Part shown: positions 1 to 9,548 of the stretch, in pieces | Layout: each line of letters opens with the position of its first letter | Position numbering within the stretch: the stretch's first letter is position 1 | From: Candidatus Woesearchaeota archaeon | GTDB lineage: Archaea > Nanobdellota > Nanobdellia > Woesearchaeales > ARS49 | Assembly: GCA_014729555.1 (NCBI GenBank) | Contig: WJJT01000043.1 | Coordinates: 1-48,488, forward strand | Reading direction: 5' to 3' | DNA: 48,488 nucleotides | Program-made: the position numbers and the translations under genes | The notes under the pieces: model-generated | Told to the model about the DNA's origin: nothing | What the model saw: only the letters and a program-made list of their open reading frames with translations | Databases searched by the model: none

Positions 1-3000
1 GACCACCAGAGACATCTACACGAGAATACATCTGAAGCACGGTCCAGGAAGTGCTGTTATAATAAACAGCAACATGGCCGCCGCCTCCACCACCGCCATC
101 AACAGTGGCAGCACCAAAAAAACCATTCCCTCCTCTTGCACTGATATTACCAGAGCCAGACAAGGTATCTGCAATAATCCACAGAGAACCACCAGCACCG
201 CCGCCAGCAGCACCAGAACCAGAAACACCTGAACCTGCAGCGCCGTCAGTAACTATCTGGCCATTATTGGTTAAAGTATCAGCTGCAATAATCTTGACAG
301 CACCGCCGCCAGCACCGCCAAGATAGTTTCCGCTAGTGGCAGTCCCACCACCAGAACCACAGGTTACTGGCTGGAAAGAAGCACCATACCAGGAACCACC
401 CGGAGAAGTAACACGGCCCTGACCACCATCACCGCCATGGCCAGCACCACCAGCACGAAAAGACTCATCAGTGCCAGCACCAGGACCAGAACTGGCACCA
501 TAGCACAACCCAGTTGAGTCAATCTTTGAATTAGCAAAAACAGTAATGTTCTCAGCCTCTATCTTCAAAGAGGCATTTCCTACAGCAGAGCTGTTCACAA
601 GAATATCTGCATTATTAGTAATGTTGATTATTTTACAGGTAATGTTTTGCGCCAGATAATAATCAGAGCTAACTATCCACACCCCATTCTGAACAGGACA
701 ATCAGGATAAACTATTGTCAGGTTATTAGAGCGTTTTGTCTCTCCATCCTGAGTCCTGTCGTTAGGTGTTAATTCAGCAGACCAGGTATCATTAGCAGAA
801 AGCTCCTGAGAGACAATTGTCTGATAATCAGGAGAACCTGCGTTATAGTGCGCCTTTATTTGCCGCGGTGTAAGGCTTCTGTTGTGTATTCTTACTTCAT
901 CTATTGTTCCATTAAAATGACTTGACCCAGTACCTGCAACACCAATCATTAAAGGAACTGCAAAAGCTGGTGCAGCACTCCTTATCCCGCTATTGTCAAG
1001 AGAGCCATTAATGTAAACAGACAGGTTATTGCTGCTGCTCTCATAAACCGCAGCAATGTGTGTCCACTTATTCACGCTCACATTAGACAGTGAAAAAACA
1101 GGTGAAGAGGAACCTATGCCTGAAGCACTCACCCTGAAAGCAATTTTCTTTGTATTAGAGATATACAATCCATAATTAGTGCCAGGAGGCGCGCCTGAGC
1201 TCTGGCCCTTATCCAGAATATAACTTGTGTTGGACAGGGAAGAAGGATTCACCCACGCTTCCAGGCTGAAATCACTGGTCAGATTCAAAACAGCATCGTC
1301 TGCTATAGTAATATTGTCATCAACACCATCAAAATCATATGCTCCCCCTAAGATTCCAGAGCTTGTCCAGTTTGCACCCTTATTTTCACCATCATTGTGG
1401 TATGGAGAATAATCAACAGTGAAATTCGCCTGATCCAGAGCCAGCTTGTAATCATACCTAATCTCATCAGCAGTCAAGGACTGATTGTAGATATGGACTT
1501 CGTCGATTGTTCCGTTGAAGAATCTTGACCAGCCAGGGGCTTCGCCAATTCCCACAATGTTGGCATTACTATCCACACTTCTGCCAGCATTATTAACAGA
1601 CTCAACAAGAACCCCATTTACATATAGTTTTGTAAACGTTCCATCCCATGTGGCCATTACCTGAGTCCAGGCATTTGCAGGTACACTCCCCCCGTTGTTA
1701 CACCCGTACCATCCGACACCATCGTGCAGCTCAAATCTTAGATTATTATTGTTTATCCATAAGAAATAGGAATTAGACTTGCCAATAATCATCCGATTCC
1801 CTGATTGCACATCTGGATTAATCCACGCCCTCAAAGTCATATTGCTTAAATCTATATCTCCAACATTGATAACATCATTAACACCATCAAAATCATAAGC
1901 GTCTCCAACAATACCTGAAGTCAAAACAGGACAGTTAGTACAGCTTCCATCATTTCCATAACCAGAAAAGTCCTTGAAATTCTCTTCAAAATACAGGGCA
2001 AGAACCTGGCCAGCTGCTTTAGTATGCATGCCAAGCAGCCCCTCAAAAGGCATGTTCAGGACAGTTATAGAAGTTCCATTCAAGAACCAATTGGTGATGT
2101 TGTACACAGCATCACCATCGACATCCTGCAAATTATTAGGGTAAACTGTTATGTTATCACCTGTCTTATTTCTTCCACTGGTTGAGTTCAATATAGGCGT
2201 GTCCTGCGTAGGAGCACTGCCGACCTTCACACCATTAGACATCTCAGTGTTTCCATCTGCAAAACCATCATTAGGAGTCAGCTCAGCATACCATAAATCC
2301 CCAGTATTTGTTTCCTGGGAAACAATTGTTTGATAGTCAGAGGCGCCTGCGTTGTATTGTGCAGCGATTTGTTGAGGAGTTAGGATTTTATCATACAAAC
2401 GCACTTCATCAATAGAGCCATTAAAATACGTGTTTCCCCATCTTGAGCCAATCCGCAATGTTTCTGCAGCAGAATCAATTGCGCCGGTGAGTGTAGTATT
2501 GGTTGTTTTCAGCACACCATCAATATACTGCTTTGCACCAAAAGCAGAATCATAAGTGATTGCAAGATGATGCCAGCTGCCTGTAGTTATAGATGCATCT
2601 GTATAATGTGAAAAATCCCACACACCGCCGCTCCATCTTGCAAAGCTCATAGCGCCACCAGAGCTAATGTAAAGATACCAACATTTTGTCTGGCATTTTT
2701 CAATAACACCGCCATCGCCGGAATTCCTGTACACCCACATACTTATACTAAGATTCTGCGTGATATTCAATGAGGCAGAATGCGGAACTTCAATATAATC
2801 ATTAACACCATCAAAATCATAAGCCCCTCCAAGTATCCCTGCGGTTATCCATGCAGAGCCGTTATTAGTGCCATTATTTGCATAAGGAGTGTAATCCCTT
2901 ACATTTGTGTTGCTGTTAGTGTCAAAAGGCATGTTAAGGATAGTCAAGGACTTCCCATTCTTGTACCAGTTTGTAATATTTGTTAAAGAATCATTGTTAG

Positions 3001-5968
3001 GGTCTGTAACATTCTGAGGATAGACAGTTAAGTTATCTGCTGTCAAATTATTTCCAGAAGTTGAATTCAAAACAGGAATTCCTTGTGCAGGAGGAGTATT
3101 AAAACCATACTTGATTGTCAGGTAATTGTTTGTTCCAGGATTAGTATAACCTGTAACAAGAAGGTCGCCTGTAGAATCAAAGGCAGCATCATAGCCTCCA
3201 TCTGAGTTTCCACTATTATACGTCCTGTTCCAGAAAGGAGTCCCATTTGAATAATACATGATCGTGAAAATGTTCGTGCCTGCAACACCTGTTACTGCAA
3301 TATTATCCTCTGAATCAGTGTCAACCCCTTGTGCATTATCAGTTCCGCCGCTGTCATATGTCTTGTTCCACAAAGCATTACCATTAGAATCATACTTGAT
3401 AGTATAATAACTGTTATTGACTCTTCCCACAACAATAACACTGTCATTACTGTCTGTCGCAACATGCCGTGCGTAATCAATTCCACCAAGATCATTTGTG
3501 ACATTCCAGACATGATTGCCAGAAGAATCATATTTAATCGTGAAAAAATCAATAGAGGGTCCAGAGTACCCTGTCACAACAACATTATCCTGTGTATCAA
3601 CAGCCACACCTGTTGCAAAATCTGATCCACCGCTGTCATAGGTCCTGTTCCACAAAGCACTGCCAGAAGAATTATACTTTATTGTAAAATAATCTGAATT
3701 ATTAACATAGCCTGCAACCACAATATTATCTGAAGAATCCACAACAACATCCTGCGCACCATCTGCGCCTCCTGAATCATATGTCCTGTTCCATAACGCG
3801 TCTCCAGAAGAATTATATTTTATATTGAAGAAATCAGTATTGCCACCAAGCAAACTTCTTCCAGCGACTACAACATTCTTGTTTGAATCAGTATCAACAC
3901 CATATGCCAGATCTGTTGAGCCCCCATCATAACTTGCATTCCAGAGCAGAGTGCCGTCTTTATCATATTTGATAGTAAAATAATCATTATTTGCAATACC
4001 AGTAACAATAACATTATTTGCCTTGTCTGCAGCAACAGCATGTGATATATCTGAGCCTCCGCTGTCATAAGTCCTGTTCCAGAGAACACCTGTATAAAAA
4101 ACATCATTAAAAGCATAATCAACATCACTCCCAAACCTGAATTCAAGAGTATGCTTGCCTGTAGTCAAGACTTTGCTTGTCTCATAGCCAAGAGAGTCAC
4201 AGCTGTAATTAGCAAGGAACACAGAACCATTAATCCATGTGTAATCAAGAGTCTTATTGCCGCACTTGACTTCAAGGAATTTCAGGTCATAGCCAGAATC
4301 TGCATAATCAGTCCAGTTAGTTCCATTAACTGCAGATATAGTCAGGTCTGCTTTTCCAGTAGTGTTAAACATGACAGTCCAGTTGCCTTTCAATGAAGGA
4401 TAGCTCTGGACATTTATGACAGCAATGTTTCCCCCTCCATAACCTGAAAAGTCATGAACAGTGAAATTTATATGCGTATCTGTCTTTGTGAAAGGAATTT
4501 GCGTTACAATCCAGTCACCTGGACAGGACTCTGAACTCAAGTTAAAGTCAGGACATTCAACTATCGCAGTAACATCATCTGTCCTTGGAAGAGTAATTAT
4601 CGCTTCTTCCATGTCAATAGGGTCTGCTGCAAAAATCTCAGTAGTCAGGACAGTGCTTGAGACCCACCTGAAAACACCTCTTACATCAGAAGCATTCACA
4701 CCCTTGATGTAAACCGTCGCATTATGCTTTGTAATCCTGATATTAACCAAATCATCATCACGGTCAATAATCTCATAACCAGTCCTGTTCCTTAACCATC
4801 TCCTGAACCTCTTGCCAAACCTCTTTTTCAGCCTTTCAAGCATCTTTTTCCTGAACTTCCCTATCTTCTTTCCTTTCAGCCACACCTTAGGAATCTTCTT
4901 TCCAAACCTGAACCTCTCAGAATCATCACCAACATGCAGTTCAAACTCAGGAGCAATGCCGTCATCCAACTCAACTATCAAAGTCATGTTTTCAAACGGC
5001 GCTGAAACATTTGAGCTCAGGTTATAAGAAACATTGCCCTCAACATAAACTTTCTCAGACTTGTTGGAATCATGATAAAAAATCAAATCCAGAGTCTTGT
5101 TATTCTGCTCTGTCTTTATGAAATAAACCTCAAACTCAGGCTCATCCTCAATCTTCTCTCCTAGTTTCTTGCCCTCATCTTTTATCTCTTCTTTTACTGG
5201 TTCTTGTTTTGGTTTTTCTTCAGGCTTTTTTGGCTCTTTCTCTTCCGGCTCCCGGCCTTTTCCTGAAACCGTGACCAAGAAAGAATGCTCCTCCAAATCA
5301 TCACCAATAGAACTCACGGTAATCTCTTCCTGGCCAACAAAACCCTTATACTGCTCAACAGTCATCAAGCCGTCCTCAATAACAACAATCAAGCCAATAT
5401 CACCAGTGGCAACAAAAGGCCCTGAAGACTCAAAATAGCTGCTCAAGTTCACGTGCAGTTTCTGCTCTCCAGAAATATACAAATTATTGCCAGGAGTTAT
5501 GTCTTCCGGCTCTGGCACATGCTCTGGCTCTTTTTCTGGCTCAGGAGGAATGTAGATTTTATCTTCTTTCTGCTCATACTCTTTCTTTATCTTCTCCATA
5601 ATAGGATTCTTCTTGTCAACAACCTCAATCCTGAAAACCAGCTCCTGAACCTCCTGGTCTGCAACAAAAACCTTCAGCATCCTCTCACCAGTAAAGCCCT
5701 TGTCAGGAGTCAAGACCAAGAGATTATCCTCGATCTTTACATCAATATTGCTCGGGCTTGTTGCAAGATAGGTCCTCTCAACACCAGGAAGATAAGTAGA
5801 CAGGTTAATCGCAGTGACTATATTCTTCTCAATAGTCACAAGATTCTCCTGCCCTGCAGAAGCAAGGCCAGTCAAATGGCTGATCTGCGGCAGGAAAACA
5901 ACACCAGCAAGCATAGCCAGAACTATCAAAATGAAGACCAGCTCCACCCTGCCCTGTGCCTTTCTCAA
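1..5968 (-). CDS. Giant secreted/surface adhesin, partial (C-terminus off window): N-terminal TM, SBBP/propeller-like repeats, three LamG (concanavalin-like) modules, Gly-rich tail
   Basis: Read by hand on the minus strand: TTG start at 5968 preceded by GAGGT SD (GAGGTCATAAC-TTG); begins (M)RKAQGRVELVFILIVLAMLAGVVFLPQISHL. Same frame checked at 3340 (DSGGTD), 880 (DEVRIHNR) and 22 (RVDVSGG). Repeats 'WNRTYDSGGSD..GVAVDS.DNVVVTGY' and 'GILGGAYDFDGVND...NGTIDEVRIYN' are LamG-like. No stop before window edge, so absent from the ORF track. Confidence 0.88.
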   Translation of the reverse strand, partial: MRKAQGRVELVFILIVLAMLAGVVFLPQISHLTGLASAGQENLVTIEKNIVTAINLSTYLPGVERTYLATSPSNIDVKIEDNLLVLTPDKGFTGERMLKVFVADQEVQELVFRIEVVDKKNPIMEKIKKEYEQKEDKIYIPPEPEKEPEHVPEPEDITPGNNLYISGEQKLHVNLSSYFESSGPFVATGDIGLIVVIEDGLMTVEQYKGFVGQEEITVSSIGDDLEEHSFLVTVSGKGREPEEKEPKKPEEKPKQEPVKEEIKDEGKKLGEKIEDEPEFEVYFIKTEQNNKTLDLIFYHDSNKSEKVYVEGNVSYNLSSNVSAPFENMTLIVELDDGIAPEFELHVGDDSERFRFGKKIPKVWLKGKKIGKFRKKMLERLKKRFGKRFRRWLRNRTGYEIIDRDDDLVNIRITKHNATVYIKGVNASDVRGVFRWVSSTVLTTEIFAADPIDMEEAIITLPRTDDVTAIVECPDFNLSSESCPGDWIVTQIPFTKTDTHINFTVHDFSGYGGGNIAVINVQSYPSLKGNWTVMFNTTGKADLTISAVNGTNWTDYADSGYDLKFLEVKCGNKTLDYTWINGSVFLANYSCDSLGYETSKVLTTGKHTLEFRFGSDVDYAFNDVFYTGVLWNRTYDSGGSDISHAVAADKANNVIVTGIANNDYFTIKYDKDGTLLWNASYDGGSTDLAYGVDTDSNKNVVVAGRSLLGGNTDFFNIKYNSSGDALWNRTYDSGGADGAQDVVVDSSDNIVVAGYVNNSDYFTIKYNSSGSALWNRTYDSGGSDFATGVAVDTQDNVVVTGYSGPSIDFFTIKYDSSGNHVWNVTNDLGGIDYARHVATDSNDSVIVVGRVNNSYYTIKYDSNGNALWNKTYDSGGTDNAQGVDTDSEDNIAVTGVAGTNIFTIMYYSNGTPFWNRTYNSGNSDGGYDAAFDSTGDLLVTGYTNPGTNNYLTIKYGFNTPPAQGIPVLNSTSGNNLTADNLTVYPQNVTDPNNDSLTNITNWYKNGKSLTILNMPFDTNSNTNVRDYTPYANNGTNNGSAWITAGILGGAYDFDGVNDYIEVPHSASLNITQNLSISMWVYRNSGDGGVIEKCQTKCWYLYISSGGAMSFARWSGGVWDFSHYTDASITTGSWHHLAITYDSAFGAKQYIDGVLKTTNTTLTGAIDSAAETLRIGSRWGNTYFNGSIDEVRLYDKILTPQQIAAQYNAGASDYQTIVSQETNTGDLWYAELTPNDGFADGNTEMSNGVKVGSAPTQDTPILNSTSGRNKTGDNITVYPNNLQDVDGDAVYNITNWFLNGTSITVLNMPFEGLLGMHTKAAGQVLALYFEENFKDFSGYGNDGSCTNCPVLTSGIVGDAYDFDGVNDVINVGDIDLSNMTLRAWINPDVQSGNRMIIGKSNSYFLWINNNNLRFELHDGVGWYGCNNGGSVPANAWTQVMATWDGTFTKLYVNGVLVESVNNAGRSVDSNANIVGIGEAPGWSRFFNGTIDEVHIYNQSLTADEIRYDYKLALDQANFTVDYSPYHNDGENKGANWTSSGILGGAYDFDGVDDNITIADDAVLNLTSDFSLEAWVNPSSLSNTSYILDKGQSSGAPPGTNYGLYISNTKKIAFRVSASGIGSSSPVFSLSNVSVNKWTHIAAVYESSSNNLSVYINGSLDNSGIRSAAPAFAVPLMIGVAGTGSSHFNGTIDEVRIHNRSLTPRQIKAHYNAGSPDYQTIVSQELSANDTWSAELTPNDRTQDGETKRSNNLTIVYPDCPVQNGVWIVSSDYYLAQNITCKIINITNNADILVNSSAVGNASLKIEAENITVFANSKIDSTGLCYGASSGPGAGTDESFRAGGAGHGGDGGQGRVTSPGGSWYGASFQPVTCGSGGGTATSGNYLGGAGGGAVKIIAADTLTNNGQIVTDGAAGSGVSGSGAAGGGAGGSLWIIADTLSGSGNISARGGNGFFGAATVDGGGGGGGHVAVYYNSTSWTVLQMYSRVDVSGG
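815..2940 (-). repeat. Three consecutive LamG-type modules within the adhesin
   Basis: Repeated 'YDFDGVND.I.V' … 'W.H.A.TYD…..YI.G' … 'FNGTIDEVR.YN' blocks; linkers 'LNSTSG.N.T.DN.TVYP.N' and 'ASDYQTIVSQE' are also repeated. Confidence 0.75.
3110..4115 (-). repeat. About seven ~147-bp coding repeats (SBBP/delta-60-like propeller blades) inside the giant adhesin
   Basis: Recurrent WN[RK]TYDSGGSD/…/DYFTIKYDSSGNALWN units near 4080, 3935, 3790, 3650, 3510, 3360, 3230. Confidence 0.8.
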
Positions 5969-6255
5969 GTTATGACCTCATTAAGCATAAGAGGCAAGGA
6001 AGACAGCTTAAGCTGTGAGCTATTACACACTCTGTAGAGGAGTGCAGAATCAGCAAAAGCGCCTAACCCCCCTGCCCCATAAAATAAAAGATGATTATGA
6101 ACACTAAGAAAAGTAGCATAGCATAGACTCAACCCAATACAAAAAATAATAATCCACCCCTCTTTGTAAATGTAATAGCTCTATATTATACGCAGAAAGT
6201 GTTATTTATAAATTTTTCTAAAAAAAACAAGCTTTTACTGAGACAAAAAAATCAT

Positions 6256-6270
6256 AATCTTTATATATTA
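6256..6270 (+). promoter_or_regulatory. Archaeal TATA-box-like promoter for the Fis-like HTH gene (probably leaderless mRNA)
   Basis: ctttatatatta about 25-30 nt upstream of ATG 6290. Confidence 0.5.
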
Positions 6271-6289
6271 ACAGGCTTGTGCAGAGTAT

Positions 6290-6931
6290 ATGGTAGAGCT
6301 GGAAGAGGTAATAGAAAAGCGAGTAAAGCCAATAGTGGAAAAAGCAATGCACAAATGGCTAGGCGTCACTGTGTCTGAAATCAAGGCAGATGTCTCTGAC
6401 AGGCTGAAAAAAGCACCCTTGCTTGAATATGAAATAAGCACAAAAATCCCTTTTAAAAAAGCAAAAAAACTATTCAAGAAAATATACCTGTCAAAATTAT
6501 TAAGCAGATTCTCAGGAAACATAACAGATGTTGCAGAGGCAGCAGGGCTTGACAGGAGAAGCGTGCACAGGTTAATAGAGGAACTGGACCTGGACCCAGA
6601 GGAATTCAGGGGAGCACTTGCAAAAACAGAGTATGTAAAACAAGAGGCAGTAAAAAGCATAATACAGGAGAGCGCAGAGACATACAAAAGCTCACTAAGC
6701 CCTTCAAAGTTCAAGGAATTCTATGAACACGCACCAGAACTATCCAAAAACATAGTCAAGGAGCTTCCAAGAAAGCCATTAACACTAAAGCAGGCAGAAA
6801 AAGAATTTGAAAAATCCTATCTCAGGAAAGCACTAAAGCAAAACAAAGGAAACATCTCAAAAACAGCCAAAAAAATAGGGCTAAGATTTGAGACACTCCA
6901 CAGAAAACTAAAAGCACTAAACCTTGCATAG
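6290..6931 (+). CDS. Fis-type helix-turn-helix protein with two HTH_8-like segments
   Basis: 'KIYLSKLLSRFSGNITDVAEAAGLDRRSVHRLIEEL' and 'KSYLRKALKQNKGNISKTAKKIGLRFETLHRKLKAL'. Confidence 0.8.
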   Translation: MVELEEVIEKRVKPIVEKAMHKWLGVTVSEIKADVSDRLKKAPLLEYEISTKIPFKKAKKLFKKIYLSKLLSRFSGNITDVAEAAGLDRRSVHRLIEELDLDPEEFRGALAKTEYVKQEAVKSIIQESAETYKSSLSPSKFKEFYEHAPELSKNIVKELPRKPLTLKQAEKEFEKSYLRKALKQNKGNISKTAKKIGLRFETLHRKLKALNLA

Positions 6932-6969
6932 AGAAAAGCTTAATAATAACCCGCCAATTCTGTAGAAAC

Positions 6970-9447
6970 ATGAAGATAATCTCTGATTTACACATACACA
7001 GCAGATACTCAAGAGCATGCTCAAAACAGCTAAACATAGCAAACCTTGAGAAATATGCAAAAATAAAAGGGCTTAATCTATTGGGAACAGGAGACTTCCA
7101 GCAACCAGATTGGCAGAAAGAACTGAAAACTGAGCTGATTGATGATGGAAGCGGGATTGCAAAGACAAAAACAGGGTTTCCATTTGTTTATTCAACAGAA
7201 GTCTCCCTAATATATACCGACGGCAGGGGAAGAAGAGTGCATTTAGCTGCACTTGCGCCAAACATGGAAACAGTAGAGCAGATAACAGAGACGCTTGGAA
7301 AAAGAGGAAGGCTTGATTATGACGGAAGGCCGATATTCAAGATACCCTGCCCGGAATTTGTAGAGATGATGCAGGGGATAAGCAAAGATATCGAGGTGAT
7401 ACCTGCACATTGCTTGCTTCCAGACACAAAAATACATGCGAATCCCGGCACAAAAGAAATTAAAAAAATATCCAGCGGAGATAAAGTATTGACACACACA
7501 GGTAAATGGCAAAAAGTCATAAAAACCTACAAAAGGCAGTACATTGGAGAAATTCATCACATCATTCCTTTCTATTTTAGAGAAGGATTAAAAACAACAT
7601 CAGAACACCCATTTCTAGCAATAAAGACTTTTAAGAAATGCAGGTCAACAAAAGGCTTTTGTAAAAAAGATTGCTCCCAGCGATTCACGTGCAAAAGAAA
7701 ATATTATCTGAATTATACTCCCTCCTGGATTCAAGCAAAAAATCTTGAAAACAGTGATATTCTATTGTATCCAAGACTCCAGGAAATTAAAGATGTAAAA
7801 CAAATTGATCTATACAAATACGTTGGTTCTTTTGAGAAACAAGAAAAGAAAATAAAGCCATTTGGGAGCAGAGGAAAAAAAGTAAATCCAGTAATAACAA
7901 TCAACAAAAATTTCTGCCGACTAGTAGGTTATTATCTGGCAGAAGGCTATACAAACAACAAGGACGCAATCGGGTTCTGTTTTAATAAACAAGAAAAAGA
8001 ATATATTGAAGATGTAATCTCACTAATAAAGTCGGTATTCGGAATTAAGCCTTCTAAAAATACCACGAAAAAGAATAATAATTCAGTAGAAATAATTTTT
8101 TATTCAAAATTATTATATGATTTTTTTTCAGCAGTATTCTATTCCCAAACTAATAAAAAAGCTGCAACCAAGCACTTGCCTGCGTTTTTCTTAACCATGC
8201 CTATTGAGAAACAAGCAGAAATGTTAAGAGGCTGGTGGAGAGGAGATGCCGGAACAACTGTGTCTTCTGATCTCGCCAACCAAATGAAAAGTATCTGCTT
8301 AAGATTGGGCATCATTCCTTCCATTTCAATTGATTCAAAAGAAAAAGTTAATTCCAGAAACCATCGCATAAAAAACAGAAAAATCTATGCGAAACAGGAT
8401 CATTACATATTTTCTAATTTATCGTTTTTTGAAGACAAATTTGAATTGCTTAAAGATCCTTGTTTTGAAAAATTTAAAACAAAAATGAAAAGAAAACATG
8501 GCTGGATTGATGAAAAATATATTTATATTCCTATAAAAAAAATAAAAAAAGAGAAATATCGCGGAGAGGTTTTCAATTTAGAGGTAGAAAAAGATAATTC
8601 TTATACAACTGAATTTGCAACAGTCCATAATTGCTGGACGCCATGGTTCGGCTTGCTGGGCTCGATGAGCGGATTTGACTCACTGAAAGAAGCGTTCAAA
8701 GACCAGGCAAAACACATACACTCAATAGAAACAGGGCTTTCCAGCGACCCGCCAATGAACTGGAGAATAAAAGAATTAGAAAACAGGCAGATACTGAGCT
8801 TCAGCGATGCACACTCCTTCTGGCCCTGGAGAATCGGAAGAGAAGCAACACTGTTTGACTTAAAAAAATTAACATATTCAGACTTATTAAAAGCAATAAG
8901 AACAGGACAAGGACTAAAAGAAACAATTGAATTCTTTCCAGAAGAAGGAAAATACCATTATGACGGGCACAGAAACTGCAAGGTATGCATGAGCCCAAAA
9001 GAATCAATCAAGCACAACAAGATATGCCCTGTGTGCAAGAAACCAATGACAATAGGAGTGATGAGCAGGGTAGAGCAGTTAGCAGACCAGCCAGAAGGAT
9101 ACAAACCAGGAACAGCAAAGCCATTCAAGAGCCTGATACCATTATCAGAACTTGTAGCACACGGAGTAGGGGCAGGAATAGCAACACAAAAAGCATGGAA
9201 AGTTTACAATGAACTGATAAAAGAGTTTGGAAATGAACTGAACATAGTGCTAGAGGCAGATGAAGAAAGAATAAGAAAAACAGCTCCTGAAAAAATATCA
9301 GACTTAATAATACGAAACAAGAAGCAAAAAATAGAATTCCAGCCAGGCTATGACGGGGAATACGGCAAGCCAATATTTGAAGGCAGCAAAAAAGAGATAA
9401 AACCAGTCAAGCCAGCACAAAAAGGACTAGGGGATTTCTGTAAGTAG
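6970..9447 (+). CDS. Endonuclease Q-like PHP-domain nuclease interrupted by an in-frame intein
   Basis: SDLHIHSRYSRA PHP motif; extein WTPWFGLLGSMSGFDSLKEAF, LSFSDAHSFWPWRIGREAT, CKVCMSPKES/CPVCKKP zinc site; intein in the middle. Confidence 0.88.
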   Translation: MKIISDLHIHSRYSRACSKQLNIANLEKYAKIKGLNLLGTGDFQQPDWQKELKTELIDDGSGIAKTKTGFPFVYSTEVSLIYTDGRGRRVHLAALAPNMETVEQITETLGKRGRLDYDGRPIFKIPCPEFVEMMQGISKDIEVIPAHCLLPDTKIHANPGTKEIKKISSGDKVLTHTGKWQKVIKTYKRQYIGEIHHIIPFYFREGLKTTSEHPFLAIKTFKKCRSTKGFCKKDCSQRFTCKRKYYLNYTPSWIQAKNLENSDILLYPRLQEIKDVKQIDLYKYVGSFEKQEKKIKPFGSRGKKVNPVITINKNFCRLVGYYLAEGYTNNKDAIGFCFNKQEKEYIEDVISLIKSVFGIKPSKNTTKKNNNSVEIIFYSKLLYDFFSAVFYSQTNKKAATKHLPAFFLTMPIEKQAEMLRGWWRGDAGTTVSSDLANQMKSICLRLGIIPSISIDSKEKVNSRNHRIKNRKIYAKQDHYIFSNLSFFEDKFELLKDPCFEKFKTKMKRKHGWIDEKYIYIPIKKIKKEKYRGEVFNLEVEKDNSYTTEFATVHNCWTPWFGLLGSMSGFDSLKEAFKDQAKHIHSIETGLSSDPPMNWRIKELENRQILSFSDAHSFWPWRIGREATLFDLKKLTYSDLLKAIRTGQGLKETIEFFPEEGKYHYDGHRNCKVCMSPKESIKHNKICPVCKKPMTIGVMSRVEQLADQPEGYKPGTAKPFKSLIPLSELVAHGVGAGIATQKAWKVYNELIKEFGNELNIVLEADEERIRKTAPEKISDLIIRNKKQKIEFQPGYDGEYGKPIFEGSKKEIKPVKPAQKGLGDFCK
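7411..8631 (+). other. Intein (407 aa) with LAGLIDADG homing endonuclease in EndoQ-like protein
   Basis: Starts CLLPDTKI (Cys1), block B-like TSEHPFLA, LAGLIDADG-like LVGYYLAEGYT and EMLRGWWRGDAG, ends VHN followed by +1 Cys (CWTPWFG). Confidence 0.93.
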
Positions 9448-9499
9448 TGAGTGGTAAGTAGTATTTAGTTGGTAGTACGTAGTTAGTAGTAAGTAGTTG
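9440..9499. repeat. Short degenerate tandem repeats (GTAAGTAGT/TAGTTAGTAGT) overlapping the EndoQ stop
   Basis: gtaagtagtgagtggtaagtagtatttagttggtagtacgtagttagtagtaagtagttg. Confidence 0.7.
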
Positions 9500-9548
9500 C
9501 TGAACAAAAAGAAAAAAGTTTATATACCAGAATATATGAATTGCAGTT

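Noticed and set aside
3292-4146. Minus-strand ORFs 3292..3552 and 3868..4146 (Met/Leu-rich)
   Set aside because: They are out-of-frame readings within the repeats of the giant adhesin, whose own frame is open.
5453-6037. 194-aa plus-strand ORF
   Set aside because: Antisense to the adhesin N-terminus; composition not protein-like.
7243-7560. Minus-strand ORFs across the EndoQ/intein gene
   Set aside because: Antisense to a gene with unambiguous family and intein motifs.
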